Source of the DNA: Plenodomus lindquistii
Taxonomy: Eukaryota > Ascomycota > Dothideomycetes > Pleosporales > Leptosphaeriaceae
NCBI GenBank assembly: GCA_025504975.1
Contig: JANUWI010000006.1
Coordinates: 1,488,001-1,552,000 of the forward strand
Length of the DNA: 64,000 nt
Reading direction: 5' to 3'
The notes under the pieces were generated by a model that made no database searches, had not been told where the DNA came from, and worked only from the letters and a program-made list of their open reading frames with translations. Below, piece after piece: positions 43,222 through 53,680 of the stretch; position 1 is the stretch's first letter; each line of letters opens with the position of its first letter. A program made the position numbers and the translations under genes.

Positions 43222-44937
43222 ATGGCTTCTCTCCCACCACAACGCCCCGCGTCGCAACGTAGAGCCTCACCGCCCGCGGAATCCTCGTCCTCACAGCAGA
43301 ATGATGTCGCGCGGTCAAATAGTTTCTCCGCGCAGTCGGTAGATTCACAGACACTGCTGCTGAACTCGCCACCTTCAGAACAGGAACAAGAACAAGAACA
43401 AACCACACCCCCAGTCGAAGCACAGAAAGAAGCCCCGGCTCAGACCACACCAAGGCCGCCAGTAGAGGAGGACGACGTCAAAAAGTGTTGGATATGTTTC
43501 AACGATGAGACCGAGGACGACGAGACAACATCAGAATGGCGGTCACCCTGCTCGTGTTCGCTCGTGGCGCACGAGAAGTGCTTGCTCGACTGGATTGCGG
43601 ACATGGAGGCACCAAGTTCGAGACGGAGGGCTGGGACACGCGCGTCAAAAGTGCTGTGTCCGCAATGCAAGAGCGAAATCGTCATAGCGCGACCCAAGAG
43701 TTATGTCGTCGAGGCAGTAAGGTCGGTCGAGCGCTTCACCGGATCGCTACTATTGCCTGGCTTTGCGCTGGTCACCGGCACAGCCCTATACTCTACACTC
43801 ACACTTTCGGGGACGCATACGATATATCAAATCTTTGGCACAGAAGATGCTCTGCAAATACTGGGACCGTTGTATGAGACACCAAACCCCATGATTGGGT
43901 CTGCGGCCATACGATTATTACAGCACTTGAGGCAGCACTGGAGGCTGGATCTTGGTCTGCCACTTATACCCACTGTTCTTGTCGCTAGCAGGACCACATT
44001 CGCCGACTCCTTTCTCCCCTTTCTACCTCTGATATTCTTCGTCAGCTCAGGCCAGCCAGGAGGAGATGACATGCTACAACTTCAATGGCCACCTAGCGCA
44101 GCCTTTTCTTTCGCAGCGCTTCCATACCTTCGAGGTTTCTACAACGCATACTACGATCGTGTCTGGCTCCCACGAGAACAACAGTGGCTAAAGGAGATTC
44201 AACCCCGCGCCGGCGAGGACCCTGCTGCAGACGCCGAACGAGTGGACCTCGATCATGACCATGACCACCACCACGAACATGAGCACGTCCACGATGGAGA
44301 GGTCATAAACGAAGTCGAGATCGAAGTCGACTTTGACATTTTCGCGGACTGGAACAACGGCGGCGACGCTCCTGCCGCGGACAACAACGCACAACCACAA
44401 GCCCATCCCATCAACGCCCCACCCCTCGACGACGACCAAGTCCCTGAACTCATCAACCCCGAACAAGCACAACGCAGGGATCAACAACAGAATGCCGGCG
44501 CCGCACCCGCCCCCAATGTCCCCCTCCAACCCGCTGCTCCACGCCGCCAACGCGCCCGTGCACAAAATCGTGTCTACACTACTACCTCCATCGCAGACAC
44601 CATCCTCGGCGCCCTCATCTTCCCCAGCATCGCCGCCGCCATGGGTGAACTACTCAAGCAGACTTTACCAACAGCCTGGGTAACGCCGCCAGCCGGGACG
44701 TCAGCGACATCATGGCTGGGCGGGTGGGTCAACACGAGTGGACGTAAGGGCAAGGCAACGGGCTTTTTGCAGACGCGCTGGGGACGGAGTATCGTGGGTG
44801 GGTGTTTGTTTGTAGGACTCAAGGATGCGGTGTTGTTGTATGTTAGGTGGAAGATGGCGCAGAATCATCGGAGGAGGAAGATTATGGATTTTGATCGGAA
44901 GAAGGGTGGGGCGAGGGGGGGTGTTGCCGCTTCATAG
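43222..44937 (+). CDS. RING-CH (MARCH-type) membrane E3 ubiquitin ligase
   Basis: A single exon encodes 571 aa. A RING-CH (C4HC3) finger starts at residue 89: CWIC, then PCSCSLVAHEKCLLDWI and a closing CPQC, with Trp after the sixth metal ligand as in MARCH proteins. Immediately after come SYVVEAVRSVERFTGSLLLPG and a set of hydrophobic helices, as in MARCH5-type ligases of the outer mitochondrial membrane. Further helices lie near 265-300 and at the C-terminus (IADTILGALIFPSIAAAMGE; GGCLFVGLKDAVLLYVRW). Between them is a long loop with a His/Asp-rich stretch (DHDHDHHHEHEHVHD), possibly metal-binding, and a Gln/Ala/Pro linker. It probably marks membrane proteins for degradation; mitochondrial location is inference. 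Confidence 0.85.
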   Translation: MASLPPQRPASQRRASPPAESSSSQQNDVARSNSFSAQSVDSQTLLLNSPPSEQEQEQEQTTPPVEAQKEAPAQTTPRPPVEEDDVKKCWICFNDETEDDETTSEWRSPCSCSLVAHEKCLLDWIADMEAPSSRRRAGTRASKVLCPQCKSEIVIARPKSYVVEAVRSVERFTGSLLLPGFALVTGTALYSTLTLSGTHTIYQIFGTEDALQILGPLYETPNPMIGSAAIRLLQHLRQHWRLDLGLPLIPTVLVASRTTFADSFLPFLPLIFFVSSGQPGGDDMLQLQWPPSAAFSFAALPYLRGFYNAYYDRVWLPREQQWLKEIQPRAGEDPAADAERVDLDHDHDHHHEHEHVHDGEVINEVEIEVDFDIFADWNNGGDAPAADNNAQPQAHPINAPPLDDDQVPELINPEQAQRRDQQQNAGAAPAPNVPLQPAAPRRQRARAQNRVYTTTSIADTILGALIFPSIAAAMGELLKQTLPTAWVTPPAGTSATSWLGGWVNTSGRKGKATGFLQTRWGRSIVGGCLFVGLKDAVLLYVRWKMAQNHRRRKIMDFDRKKGGARGGVAAS

Positions 44938-46163
44938 GTTGGGGGTTGGAAGTAGGGTGTGCTGTCTGATAGCTTGGCGTCGAGATATACAGGTACGGCG
45001 AGGCTTGGCTGGGTAGTTAAGCGCCGTTCAGAAAGCAATGGCGACGATGTATATACAAACGCGACTTCGTTCGAAGTGAAGCGTCGATGGTCACTAATCT
45101 GGCTTTTCTGCAAAACATTCACGATGGCGCGTTCATGATTTCGTGATCTAGATGATGATCCATGTATGCGGCATTGATACTCGCGACGTGTTATCAGGCC
45201 TCAAGAAGTCGCACAAATCCTTATTCGTACGCTGGCGATATTCCCATTCTTTCTTTCGGTCGTGGTGTTTATCATGTTCAACTGATGAAATCGTGTGATG
45301 ACCAACATCAGCTATCTCCCTTCTTCCAACGTCGGATCACGTAGTTTGTGTGAGGGAACGGATCTTGTTCGAGGCGACGAGAATATATAGATTTGTTGTC
45401 TCCAGCTTGATCATAACTCGCATCAACATACAATCGGATTAGATAAGAGGCCTGCCGTATCCACTCGAGGCCTCTGGCGACAGGTTAATCGTCCCCTTTG
45501 AAAGCGTCTTGGGCAAGGAGCGCAATTTGTTGTGTCTGGAAAGTCGGCTCCTCCAAGTCCATCGCTAACTTCGACTAAAGATGCTGGTAGAACAGTGTTG
45601 CATGTGTGGTGACGATTCGAAGATCGGATCCAGCTGAAGAATGGACGAGGGTGAATCTTCTCTTCTGTAATGATCATACAGAGCTCGGTTTTATTTTCGT
45701 CAAGAATTGGCCCAGAGTCTGGACTGTAACGCTAACGACGTTCACATTGTATAGCAGGGACACGACTCGTAGCTAATTGACCTCTAGACATTCGTGATTG
45801 GAAATGGTGCGCATTCAACTGTCTGGACACAGACTCTTTCTGCGTTGATTGGCGCGGCCTTGTCGTGTTTCGGAGCCCCCCGGGTCGTACATGAGCCAGC
45901 TTGCCCAGTTGTCTTGGGTGTGTCACGAGCGTAACGCTGAATTGCTGTGCTCTCAGTTTTCATTCGGTTATAGAACTTCCACCCGCGTGCATCCCCGGTT
46001 GTATCGTACCCCAATCAAGCTGGCAAAAGCAATGCTACGAAGAACGCATATTATGGCGAGAGAAAGCGGTATGATGCACCACCTCGACGTACTGATAATG
46101 CATCAGAAGGGTTGATCGGACAGTATATTGCAGGGCAGAGTCATACTTAACGCAGATGTGACT
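44938..46163. other. Gene-free region at edge of accessory island
   Basis: About 1.2 kb without a convincing gene. Small frames (for example 45423-45677 minus, 45849-46115 plus) lack motifs and splice context. I see no repeats. Confidence 0.4.
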
Positions 46164-46793
46164 TCACCGGTCATAATGACGACCCCGCTGTTTAGCATGC
46201 AAATGCGCTTGACCCAGATGAACAGCCCAAAGTCTATCCATTCTCTCCCGATCCATTTCAGGCATCAATGAAACAGACACTTTGACATCGTCATCCCCCG
46301 TCCCACTTGCGTGCGCACACTTGAAGAAAATCTTTCCTTCCACAGATGACGTGTACCAGGTACGCAGAGCTCCCTTGATCTCTTCAATGTGCTCATTCAC
46401 GTATTCATGTACTTGTGTGACAAATTGTCCCAAGGTGATGGGCTTTCCGTCCTCATTATTGATGAACAGAGAGGGAGGGGGAAAATAGCCGTCTGGATCC
46501 GGGGTACCATTTTGAGAGGCTTCGTATTTTTTGTCACATTCTGCGCTGGATATTTCCATATTGCTTAGACCGGGGGACGCGAGGCTCTCGTTTGCGCAAG
46601 AATGGTCGAATAGTGAGACGAGTTGCTCTTCGTTCTCATGTCCTGCCATGATCTTGACGTCGTGCAGGTTGGCTCGCAGGTCCCAACGTAGTCGATATAG
46701 GAGGTCCATACGGATATTGGAGTCCATGTTTTCAACTTCAGTTGTCATGGTGGGGTGGTTTATGTCTCGGAGTGCGGCTACTAGAACATTCAT
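46164..46793 (-). CDS. Hypothetical protein, 209 aa, no recognised family
   Basis: The protein is acidic, well mixed in composition and has no low-complexity or membrane segment. A central stretch (FPPPSLFINNEDGKPITLGQ) and helices (FVTQVHEYVNEHIEEIKGAL; MPEMDRERMDRLWAVHLGQ) look like a folded domain. It starts at the first ATG; a second (MTTEVEN) lies 15 codons on. Its position in an otherwise empty stretch beside 2EXR and HET genes suggests a lineage-specific gene of the accessory compartment. I cannot infer a function. Confidence 0.55.
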   Translation of the reverse strand: MNVLVAALRDINHPTMTTEVENMDSNIRMDLLYRLRWDLRANLHDVKIMAGHENEEQLVSLFDHSCANESLASPGLSNMEISSAECDKKYEASQNGTPDPDGYFPPPSLFINNEDGKPITLGQFVTQVHEYVNEHIEEIKGALRTWYTSSVEGKIFFKCAHASGTGDDDVKVSVSLMPEMDRERMDRLWAVHLGQAHLHAKQRGRHYDR

Positions 46794-47341
46794 GCACGGA
46801 GAAAGTGTTGTGATGTAAAGATTTGAGGATGTCGAAAAGGTACTCGGAACTACGTGACTAATAGAAGCACGCGATAAACGGCGGGGTCAAAAAGATATTC
46901 GGTGTGGTCATTCTAAGATCTACGCCCAGAAACTACTGCACCAATGTACCAGAAGTACGAAAATCTTCTGAGGGAGACTTGTGTTTACTATTGCGTTGGT
47001 GGGGCTGTGTTAGGCAGCAGCATTGGTGGCCTTATCATGGGGTGCTACCCGAGCCCCGCCAATCATCCTTCCCATGTACAGCTGGTACGGAGGGGCTCAA
47101 GTCATAGCTATAGAGAGCCTACACCAGATACGTGCTCTATCCAGTCAAAGCAGGTCCTTTTAAGCTGAGCTTGATCTTTCGGAACCTCTCCCGAATGCTT
47201 CGCCATACCTTATCGAATTCAATCTGCCCACACTGCGTCAAGGCGAAGCACTTAGCATTAAATAAATCGCATTCACAGCATATCGGTCTCTCGCGCTAGC
47301 AATCACGGTAGGACTAGCATACTTGGTCATGATCCGAAATC
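46794..47341. other. Intergenic region
   Basis: A 548-bp gap between divergent starts. A 74-codon ORF from the ATG at 46944 has a Gly-rich hydrophobic stretch (VGGAVLGSSIGGLIMG), but no other support. Confidence 0.35.
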
Positions 47342-47980
47342 ATGTCCCGTTTTCACCCATTTCCTCGACTTCCAATGGAATTGCGGATCCAGATATGGAG
47401 TTGCACTGCTGAACCACGGACCGTCGAGATCCGTTTCCAACGCAGGGGTCCCGATACCCGCTTCTTGATCTCGCCCACACCAGTACCTGGGCCACTACAG
47501 TGCTGCAGAGAAGCACGAAGCGAGTTGCAGAGGCTGTATGAACGAGTTGATTTCGAGGTGAACACACAACACGGTATTGAGCGACGGTATGTCTGGGTAA
47601 ACTTGGACATGGACATGGTGGACGCCGGGACTTCCGAGCTCTGCGATTTCGCGTCAGTGGCGTCAAAGATCAAGCGGCTCAAATTTAAGCGCGAACCCTG
47701 CGAAGAGCACATTCGCGATGCGCAAGCTCGGTGGCTCAGGAACTTCAAGAATGTGGAGGAAATTCACGTGGTGTGTGCGGATGGGTTTTGGGAGTGGGGT
47801 GGGTCTCTGGAGCGTTATCCTTGGCCTTGCGGTCACGAAAACGTGGTGTTTTTCGATCCAGAGGATGGTCGAGTGGCAAGGGGGATGGAACTGGAGAGGA
47901 TATGTAGACAGATGGTGAAGGACGCGCACCTAGCAGCTGGTATAGCATATTCCAGTGATGAGGAGTATGGCTATTGGTGA
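47342..47980 (+). CDS. 2EXR-domain protein
   Basis: A single exon encodes 212 aa. It opens FHPFPRLPMELRIQIWSCTA followed by EPRTVEIRF, the hallmark N-terminus of the fungal 2EXR family (pattern F-x-x-FPRLPxELRxxIW...EPRxVE). It continues with a CCREARSELQRLYER helix and a C-terminal half typical of these orphan proteins. The family is strongly expanded in filamentous ascomycetes, and its molecular role is unknown. It sits between an orphan gene and a HET gene, a common setting. No signal peptide or membrane segment. Confidence 0.8.
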   Translation: MSRFHPFPRLPMELRIQIWSCTAEPRTVEIRFQRRGPDTRFLISPTPVPGPLQCCREARSELQRLYERVDFEVNTQHGIERRYVWVNLDMDMVDAGTSELCDFASVASKIKRLKFKREPCEEHIRDAQARWLRNFKNVEEIHVVCADGFWEWGGSLERYPWPCGHENVVFFDPEDGRVARGMELERICRQMVKDAHLAAGIAYSSDEEYGYW

Positions 47981-48578
47981 ACGTCCATCTTTCTACCGCT
48001 CACGTAACTCTCCTTTACACTTTCGTTCGAATTGATTTTCAAGTAGATATGGTTCATCTGTCTCATTTGTGTAAACTCTCTTTCTTTCAACAGCCTGAAA
48101 ATTCATGTGGGAACTTCCGCTATCGTTTCCTCAACCCTTTCGGAGCCCTTCAATCGGTAGCTGATTTCCTCTGATTCATTTGCCCTTGAAAGATAGTAAT
48201 CAAAGCCGAACACCAAAGACTTGCACACCCTGTGTCAGCGTTGTGACGCTAGAGAAGGCCTGCAAAGAGATATTACGCGCCTTCGTAGTTGCTTCGCGGC
48301 ACTAATTACGAGGATTTTGGAGCATCCGCATAGGTATGCTAATGATAGTATGGATATTTCCTCAGATGTTGCTCCCATCGACCAGAAGGTTGCATTATTC
48401 GTATTGATCCGAATGCGCCGGAGATTTGCGCAGTACGGATCCAGTAGATATTCAGCCGGCGTCGCTTGTAAATCGCATGGGAGGCAAGCTCTTCGTAGAT
48501 TGATGGACCTGGAAATTCTGGTTTCGCTCTGATAGGTGGAGGAAGTCTTCGCCGTCTCCTCACTCAATCTGTCGGATC
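47981..48578. other. Convergent 3' flank
   Basis: A 598-bp stretch between convergent genes. Open frames exist on both strands (48221-48532 plus, 48235-48567 minus) but neither begins with ATG or shows a motif. Confidence 0.35.
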
Positions 48579-50153
48579 CTAGAGCAAGTGGAGTATTGGT
48601 TCGAAATTACGGGGATTTGGCCTGTAGGTTCCTATGGAAGAAACATAATCGCAACATCCAGAGTTTGCTCGGTGGGTGCAGGAGATGTCGAATAACTTCT
48701 TCAGACTGATGTACACAACACATACATCGTTTTCGACATCAGCCTCAAAGATGCCCGCCTTGAAGACTGGGAAAGATTTCCAAAGCTTGAAATCAAACAC
48801 TTCATTGGCCGAGTTGACGTAAAGCGTAATCAAGTAGTTAAACGCTGAATATGACTGGCACAATCGTCGTAGGTCCATGGTGAGTGATAAACACCGCCAT
48901 TTGTGATCTGCAACGTCTTTGTAGTGCGACCACCATACTAAGCCATCACTTCTGGCTCGTTCTTCTGCCTCGTACCAGGTTATTGGCGCCGACTTTTGGC
49001 TCGTCCTGGCGGGCGTGAACACTTCCATCTTGGCAAATGAGATTTTCGATGTATCATCATGATGGATGGAGTCCATGGCGAAATTTGAAGAAACCTGAAA
49101 AACAGAGCACAAGCAGAATGACCTTCTGCAGGAAACGAGAATGGCCTTGGCGAAAGCTGTGTTTGCCGAATTGTAGTCGACTTTGAGTCCAGAGCCATCG
49201 CCACACAACGCCAGTACGGAAAATACGACGTCTCGGCGCTCAGCACATTCTTTTCGCTGATTCTGATGCAAAAGGTAAATAAGGCTTCTGCCTTGCATTT
49301 TGCGTAGCTGCCGGGGATCGTGAGCCATGATCATCGTGTCGCTAGCGTTCTGCGGCTGGCAAAACAAATGGAATTCATTCCGAGAAATATTCTGTGCCAT
49401 AAACGTCAAACTTCGTGCAAGGACAATCTCTTGCGTTATCCAAGCCCGGTCCCAGTACTCATGGTAGTGGAAATCGAGTATACCCGTGGGAGCCAATTTA
49501 CCACGACTGCAATGCCTCAAGAAGCTGGCCACTGATCCTTCAATTCCAAACCATGCGATGACTTTGCGTGCATTTGTGTAAATCTCGCCCATTTGTTGTA
49601 CCTGGTGATTGCGCTCATCACTGGCTGTCTGATCAATGCTGATAGCGTCTATCCATAGCCACTTATTGAGTACGTCTGGGATACGGCGAGCGTAGACCAA
49701 GAAGTGGTATAGATTGGTGCGGACCCAAAACCGCTGGCCATTGACTATGATCCATTCGCCTTGGTTGGCGCTGCCCCAGACGTACGACAGGCAAGTATAC
49801 TCTTCGCTAATCTCAGCATGTCGTATTTCACAGTTGATGGGATCAGTCCGATTGGGGGTGGGATAGATACGGATCAATCGCACTGATTGCCGTGTGAGAT
49901 CGAGTGGCGCGTGCTTGAACAACACGGGGGCGGAGGTGCCAACACCTCCGCCGGTTATGTCCATAATGTCTTGCTCGTGGTCCGATAAATAGTCTTCCGA
50001 CACTGGATGGTCAAATTTCACCTCAAATTCCGAATCATCATATTCCCCCATCTCCGCATCGTCAAAATCGACCTCCTGTTTCGAGTCGTCATAATCCATC
50101 TCTGCATCGTCAAACTCAACCTCCAATTCCAAATGGGTAGATTCAATTTCCAT
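48579..50153 (-). CDS. HET-domain (heterokaryon-incompatibility-type) protein with acidic N-terminal repeats
   Basis: A single exon encodes 524 aa. The HET domain covers about residues 90-250: IRLIRIYP-type entry, EEYTCLSYVWGSANQGEWI, NGQRFWVRTNLYHFL, KWLWIDAISIDQTASDERNH, QVQQMGEIYTNARKVIAWFG, and later YWDRAWITQEIVLAR. These are the three conserved HET blocks. HET proteins act in non-self recognition and programmed cell death in fungi. The first ~60 residues hold three imperfect units (EVEFDDAEMDYDDSK, EVDFDDAEMGEYDDSE, EVKFDHPVSEDYLSD), unusual in this family. The C-terminal half is divergent. The start is the only ATG before the repeats. Frame intact. Confidence 0.85.
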   Translation of the reverse strand: MEIESTHLELEVEFDDAEMDYDDSKQEVDFDDAEMGEYDDSEFEVKFDHPVSEDYLSDHEQDIMDITGGGVGTSAPVLFKHAPLDLTRQSVRLIRIYPTPNRTDPINCEIRHAEISEEYTCLSYVWGSANQGEWIIVNGQRFWVRTNLYHFLVYARRIPDVLNKWLWIDAISIDQTASDERNHQVQQMGEIYTNARKVIAWFGIEGSVASFLRHCSRGKLAPTGILDFHYHEYWDRAWITQEIVLARSLTFMAQNISRNEFHLFCQPQNASDTMIMAHDPRQLRKMQGRSLIYLLHQNQRKECAERRDVVFSVLALCGDGSGLKVDYNSANTAFAKAILVSCRRSFCLCSVFQVSSNFAMDSIHHDDTSKISFAKMEVFTPARTSQKSAPITWYEAEERARSDGLVWWSHYKDVADHKWRCLSLTMDLRRLCQSYSAFNYLITLYVNSANEVFDFKLWKSFPVFKAGIFEADVENDVCVVYISLKKLFDISCTHRANSGCCDYVSSIGTYRPNPRNFEPILHLL

Positions 50154-50612
50154 CTCTGAGGAAAGTTTGGAGAGGTACTAGTAGTATTGTAGAAGCAGAA
50201 GTCAAGACGAAGATGAACGGCGCGTGTAACGATATTTGAGTGTAAGAGCGGGGCAGTGCCAGGCTGAAGCAGGCGCACCCAGCCTATTAGGCGTTCAATC
50301 ACTCACCTGAAGCATGCGCCACGATGCAGCAACCTTCAAGCACATTGAAACTACCTACTCTGAGCTTACCACAAGTGATCACCGTAATCCAGTAGATTTG
50401 AATAATTACTACACTCCCTTACGTACGACAACTCGCGCAAAAAGCCACACGTCTCAGCCTCGCGACTGATAGTAGCAGGTGACTTGGCTTGGCTTCACGT
50501 GACCTCCACCCTCCCACCTGAGTATTCACAGCTTTCCAAGGTTGTCATTTGTGTCAAAGTCCCTCCTCAATCAATCCGCCTAAATTCCCTCAACAACCCA
50601 ACCCCACTCCCT
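50154..50612. other. Intergenic region
   Basis: The HET gene 5' flank and the BPL1 3' flank (the latter C-rich on the plus strand). No specific signals. Confidence 0.4.
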
Positions 50613-52854
50613 CTAAACCTTCCGCCTAACCAACCCCCTAAAAAAATCAAAACTATTACTATCACTCTGCAACGCCACCACCCTCCCCGTCCCCCGATCC
50701 TCCCACCCCAACTCCTCCGCAAGCAAAAGTCCCCAGTCCCTCGTAATCCCCTTAATACGCGCCCTCACCCCGCCCTCACTCTCCAGCGTAACAATCTGAT
50801 CCGTATGCAACCAATGATCATAATACTCACCTTCCATTTCCTTGCTGAATCCCGTTTGTAAGAAACTAGCATACAGCGTTTCGAATTGCGCTAGGATACT
50901 CGCGAGGAGTTTTTCATGCGTGAAGGGTTTTAGCGGCGGGGAGTGCGAGGCCGCGAGTGTGTTTAGGGAAGTGGTGGGTAGGGCGTTGGAGAGGTTAATT
51001 CCGATGCCGCAGACGATGGAGTACGAAGTCCCCGAGTAACTACTATTCAGCAGGATCCCGCCGATTTTTACAACGGGGTTGGTGCTGGAACCGGGGAGTT
51101 GCGCGTAAATGTCATTTGGCCATTTTAGCTTTACGGGCATGGATTCGTAGCCGGGGGCGTAGGATTTTATGCCTTGGACGATGGCGAGGGCCGCGAGGTA
51201 CTGGATGAAGATTACGGGGGCGATTTGCGATTGAGTGATGCTGTGGTGGAGGACGGTGGAAAACATGAGGCCGCCGGGCGGCGAGATCCAGACGTTGCCG
51301 CCGCGGCCGCGGCCGGCGATTTGGGTGGTTGCGGTTAGGGTGAAGCCGTTGGGGAGGTTGCGGAGGAGAGAGGGGTTCTTTTCAAGCAGGCTGTTGGTCG
51401 AAGTGACGACTTCGCCGTACATGAGGTGTGTTCCGAATGAGGGGTTCGGGTTGCGGAGTTTGGTGTGGTAGTGGTGGAGGTTTGCGTAGAAGGCTTCGTG
51501 GTGGAATGGGGTTTCTTTCATGGTGGGAACGCCAGAGGTGTGGGGGATGATCGTTTTGACGATTTTTTCGTAGTCTAGGATTTGATCGGGGCTGGTGTTT
51601 GCGGTGTACGAGATGCATTCTTGGATCTCCTCTTCGGTTGTCTTTGGCCTCGCTTCTTTCTCAGCTATCGTATCTTGCTGACTGTCACCTTGGCCTGTCA
51701 GATCTGACAACGTTGGTAGCTTCAGAGACACTGCGCTGACGGCCCGTTTCAGCTCCTTCACGCTCCATGCACTACCTTCTTTCTCGATACGAAAGACGTC
51801 ATTTTGCCCTTTAATGTATTGATCGCCATCGACTACAGTGAGGATTTCAGACCAAGTTTCGATGAGGTTGGCGACGTCTGTCACACGATGAGACGTGAGA
51901 TGTAGGCGGGAGAGGGAAGGTACCGCTTGTTCCTGCTCATTGACCTGCAGTCCTAGCTTCTGGAGAACCAAACGCATGAAAGCCAATCGTGTTGCATCTG
52001 TCGAAGTGATGAAGTCAATCACAAGATCGTAATCCGGCAAACTTGGAATTCTGACGAGGTTCTGTGGTGCGAATCTGGAGATTGTAAGTGTTGTCCACCC
52101 TCTTACTTATTCCTTGACTTACTCTGGATGCGGCCCGGTTAATACAGCATGCCCCTCCCCAACCTTCCGATACACAACCGCCGCCGCGCCCTCCCCAGCA
52201 TCAACATGCAAATCCTCCGTATAACTTGCAAGCACCTCCACACCCCTATTCCCCATCTTCCCCGCATCCACAAACACCCCGCCCCCATTATAATAACTCT
52301 TGAACGACTCCTTCACCCCATCCCCCACATCCTTAAACGCTTCTTTACAAATCCTCACATCCGCCGCCCTCGCCCCCTCCTCACTCGCATACCTAAACCC
52401 CGCAAACGCCAACCCCCTACACACGCCCGGAAAAAACCCCAACTCGCGATCCCCCACAACGCCCATCTTCTCATCACCAACTTCAAACTCGCACCGCGCA
52501 CTACCGTAGTACCCGCCTGCGCAAAAACCCAGGTACGATCCCCCGCTATTCACATACCGGCTGATGCGCCGATTCCCCTCTCCATTCAGCGTGCGAACGT
52601 AGCCTAGATCTGCGCCGCCGGGGAAGACGAGCAGGGCGCATGTGGCAAACCATGGTTCTTTGATGATGATGTCGCTGCTTACAGGGATGACAGCGTAGAA
52701 AGGTGAGAGGAGGCGGCGCAGCGTGAAGATGCAGTGGCGGACGGATTCAGATGTACTTCCCGCTCCTGTGACCAGATCAGCGGGAGAGCGGAAGGGTTGG
52801 AAAGGGGATGTAGATACCAGAATACACCAAAACATTCATCCTTTTGCTCGCCAT
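50613..52854 (-). CDS. BPL1: Biotin-protein ligase
   Basis: Attaches biotin to carboxylases such as acetyl-CoA and pyruvate carboxylase. Exons 52818-52854, 52123-52765 and 50613-52074, with introns of 52 and 48 nt, give 713 aa, the size of yeast Bpl1. Exons 1-2 encode a glutamine-amidotransferase-like domain (NVLVYSGAGSTSESVRHCI; LLVFPGGADLGYV; GSYLGFCAGGYYGSA). The catalytic BPL domain starts near residue 440 (HLMYGEVVTSTNSLLEKNP) with the biotinyl-AMP loop GRGRGGNVW at about 478-486, then PVKLKWPNDIYAQ, KIGGILLNSSYSG and CGIGINLSNALP. A C-terminal SH3-like cap follows (IKGITRDWGLLLAEE). All key motifs are intact. It is divergent from COA4, start-to-start 158 bp. Confidence 0.94.
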
Positions 52855-53012
52855 GGTGATGGTGTGAGTGTCGTGACGTTCACAAACGGACCAGCGTTTC
52901 TCCGACGAGTCAAGTCAAATCCAGGTCTTGGGGAACCCCCGACCGGAACTGCGCAATGCAACTCAGAACCCTTTGAACACCCTTTGCACCCCGTCCTTCG
53001 AAAACTCACAGA
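52855..53012. promoter_or_regulatory. Short bidirectional promoter, BPL1/COA4
   Basis: Only 158 bp separate the two divergent ATGs, so both genes must share promoter elements. By eye I find no TATA box. Confidence 0.6.
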
Positions 53013-53551
53013 ATGTCAAAGGACGCTAGCGCCGCAGCAGCACAATTGCTAATCGACGATGAACCAGATGAATGGTGCGTTGCTTTCTTTGCGTTGCTTC
53101 TTCCCTTGTCCTCTTCCGACCTGACGTTCGTTGCGATGCGGGCGAAATCCGCAAATTGACCAATGAGCTAACGCCTCGCTCCGCAATGCGCGTAGGGACA
53201 AGAGGATTTTCAGCACCGGGTGTGCGGGTACGTTGGCCAAACAACCTCTAATACAGTAGGGATAGTAGTGGACTAACGCGGGAGGGGTATCAGATGAGAA
53301 TTCCAAGTTGACGGATTGTTACTATGAGAAGAAGGATTGGCGGGCTTGCAAGGCCGAGGTGAGTTTTGGTGAGGGTTGAGAATTCAAGGCGGCTGACGGG
53401 GCGGGGGCCGGGGATGGGGCCGCGCTACTGGGAAATTCAATGTTGAAGAGGATGACGCTGACGAGATTTTTGTGTATAGATGGAGGTTTTCAGGCAATGT
53501 TGGCAGAGACATGGAAATGATAAGAGGACGGATAGTAAGGATGCGAAATGA
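53013..53551 (+). CDS. COA4: Cytochrome c oxidase assembly factor 4 homologue (twin CX9C)
   Basis: Four exons (53013-53074, 53196-53227, 53294-53358, 53480-53551) and introns of 121, 66 and 121 nt, in total longer than the 231-nt CDS, give 76 aa. The protein reads ...DEPDEWDKRIFSTGCADEN, then SKLTDCYYEKKDWRACKAE and MEVFRQCWQRHGNDKRTDSK. The Cys residues form two CX9C motifs (C-x9-C twice), the fold imported into the mitochondrial intermembrane space by Mia40. The EWDKR, CYYEKKDWR-CK and FRQCW blocks match COA4/Cmc3 proteins needed for complex IV assembly. Reading phase is continuous over all junctions and every donor starts GTGCGT, GTACGT or GTGAGT. It is easy to miss, since no exon exceeds 24 codons. 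Confidence 0.88.
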
Positions 53552-53680
53552 GCGGAGGTAGTACCAAGGGAAGTGTACAAGTAAATGTAAGTCCGGCATT
53601 CTAGACGAAGGCAGTAGTACCGCACGCTGAGAAAACAAAAGGTATCATAACTCTACATGAAAATGTGCAACTAGATCAAT

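Noticed and set aside
48221..48532. 103-codon ORF between the 2EXR and HET genes
   Set aside because: It starts at TTG, has no recognised motif, and the opposite strand is open over the same interval.
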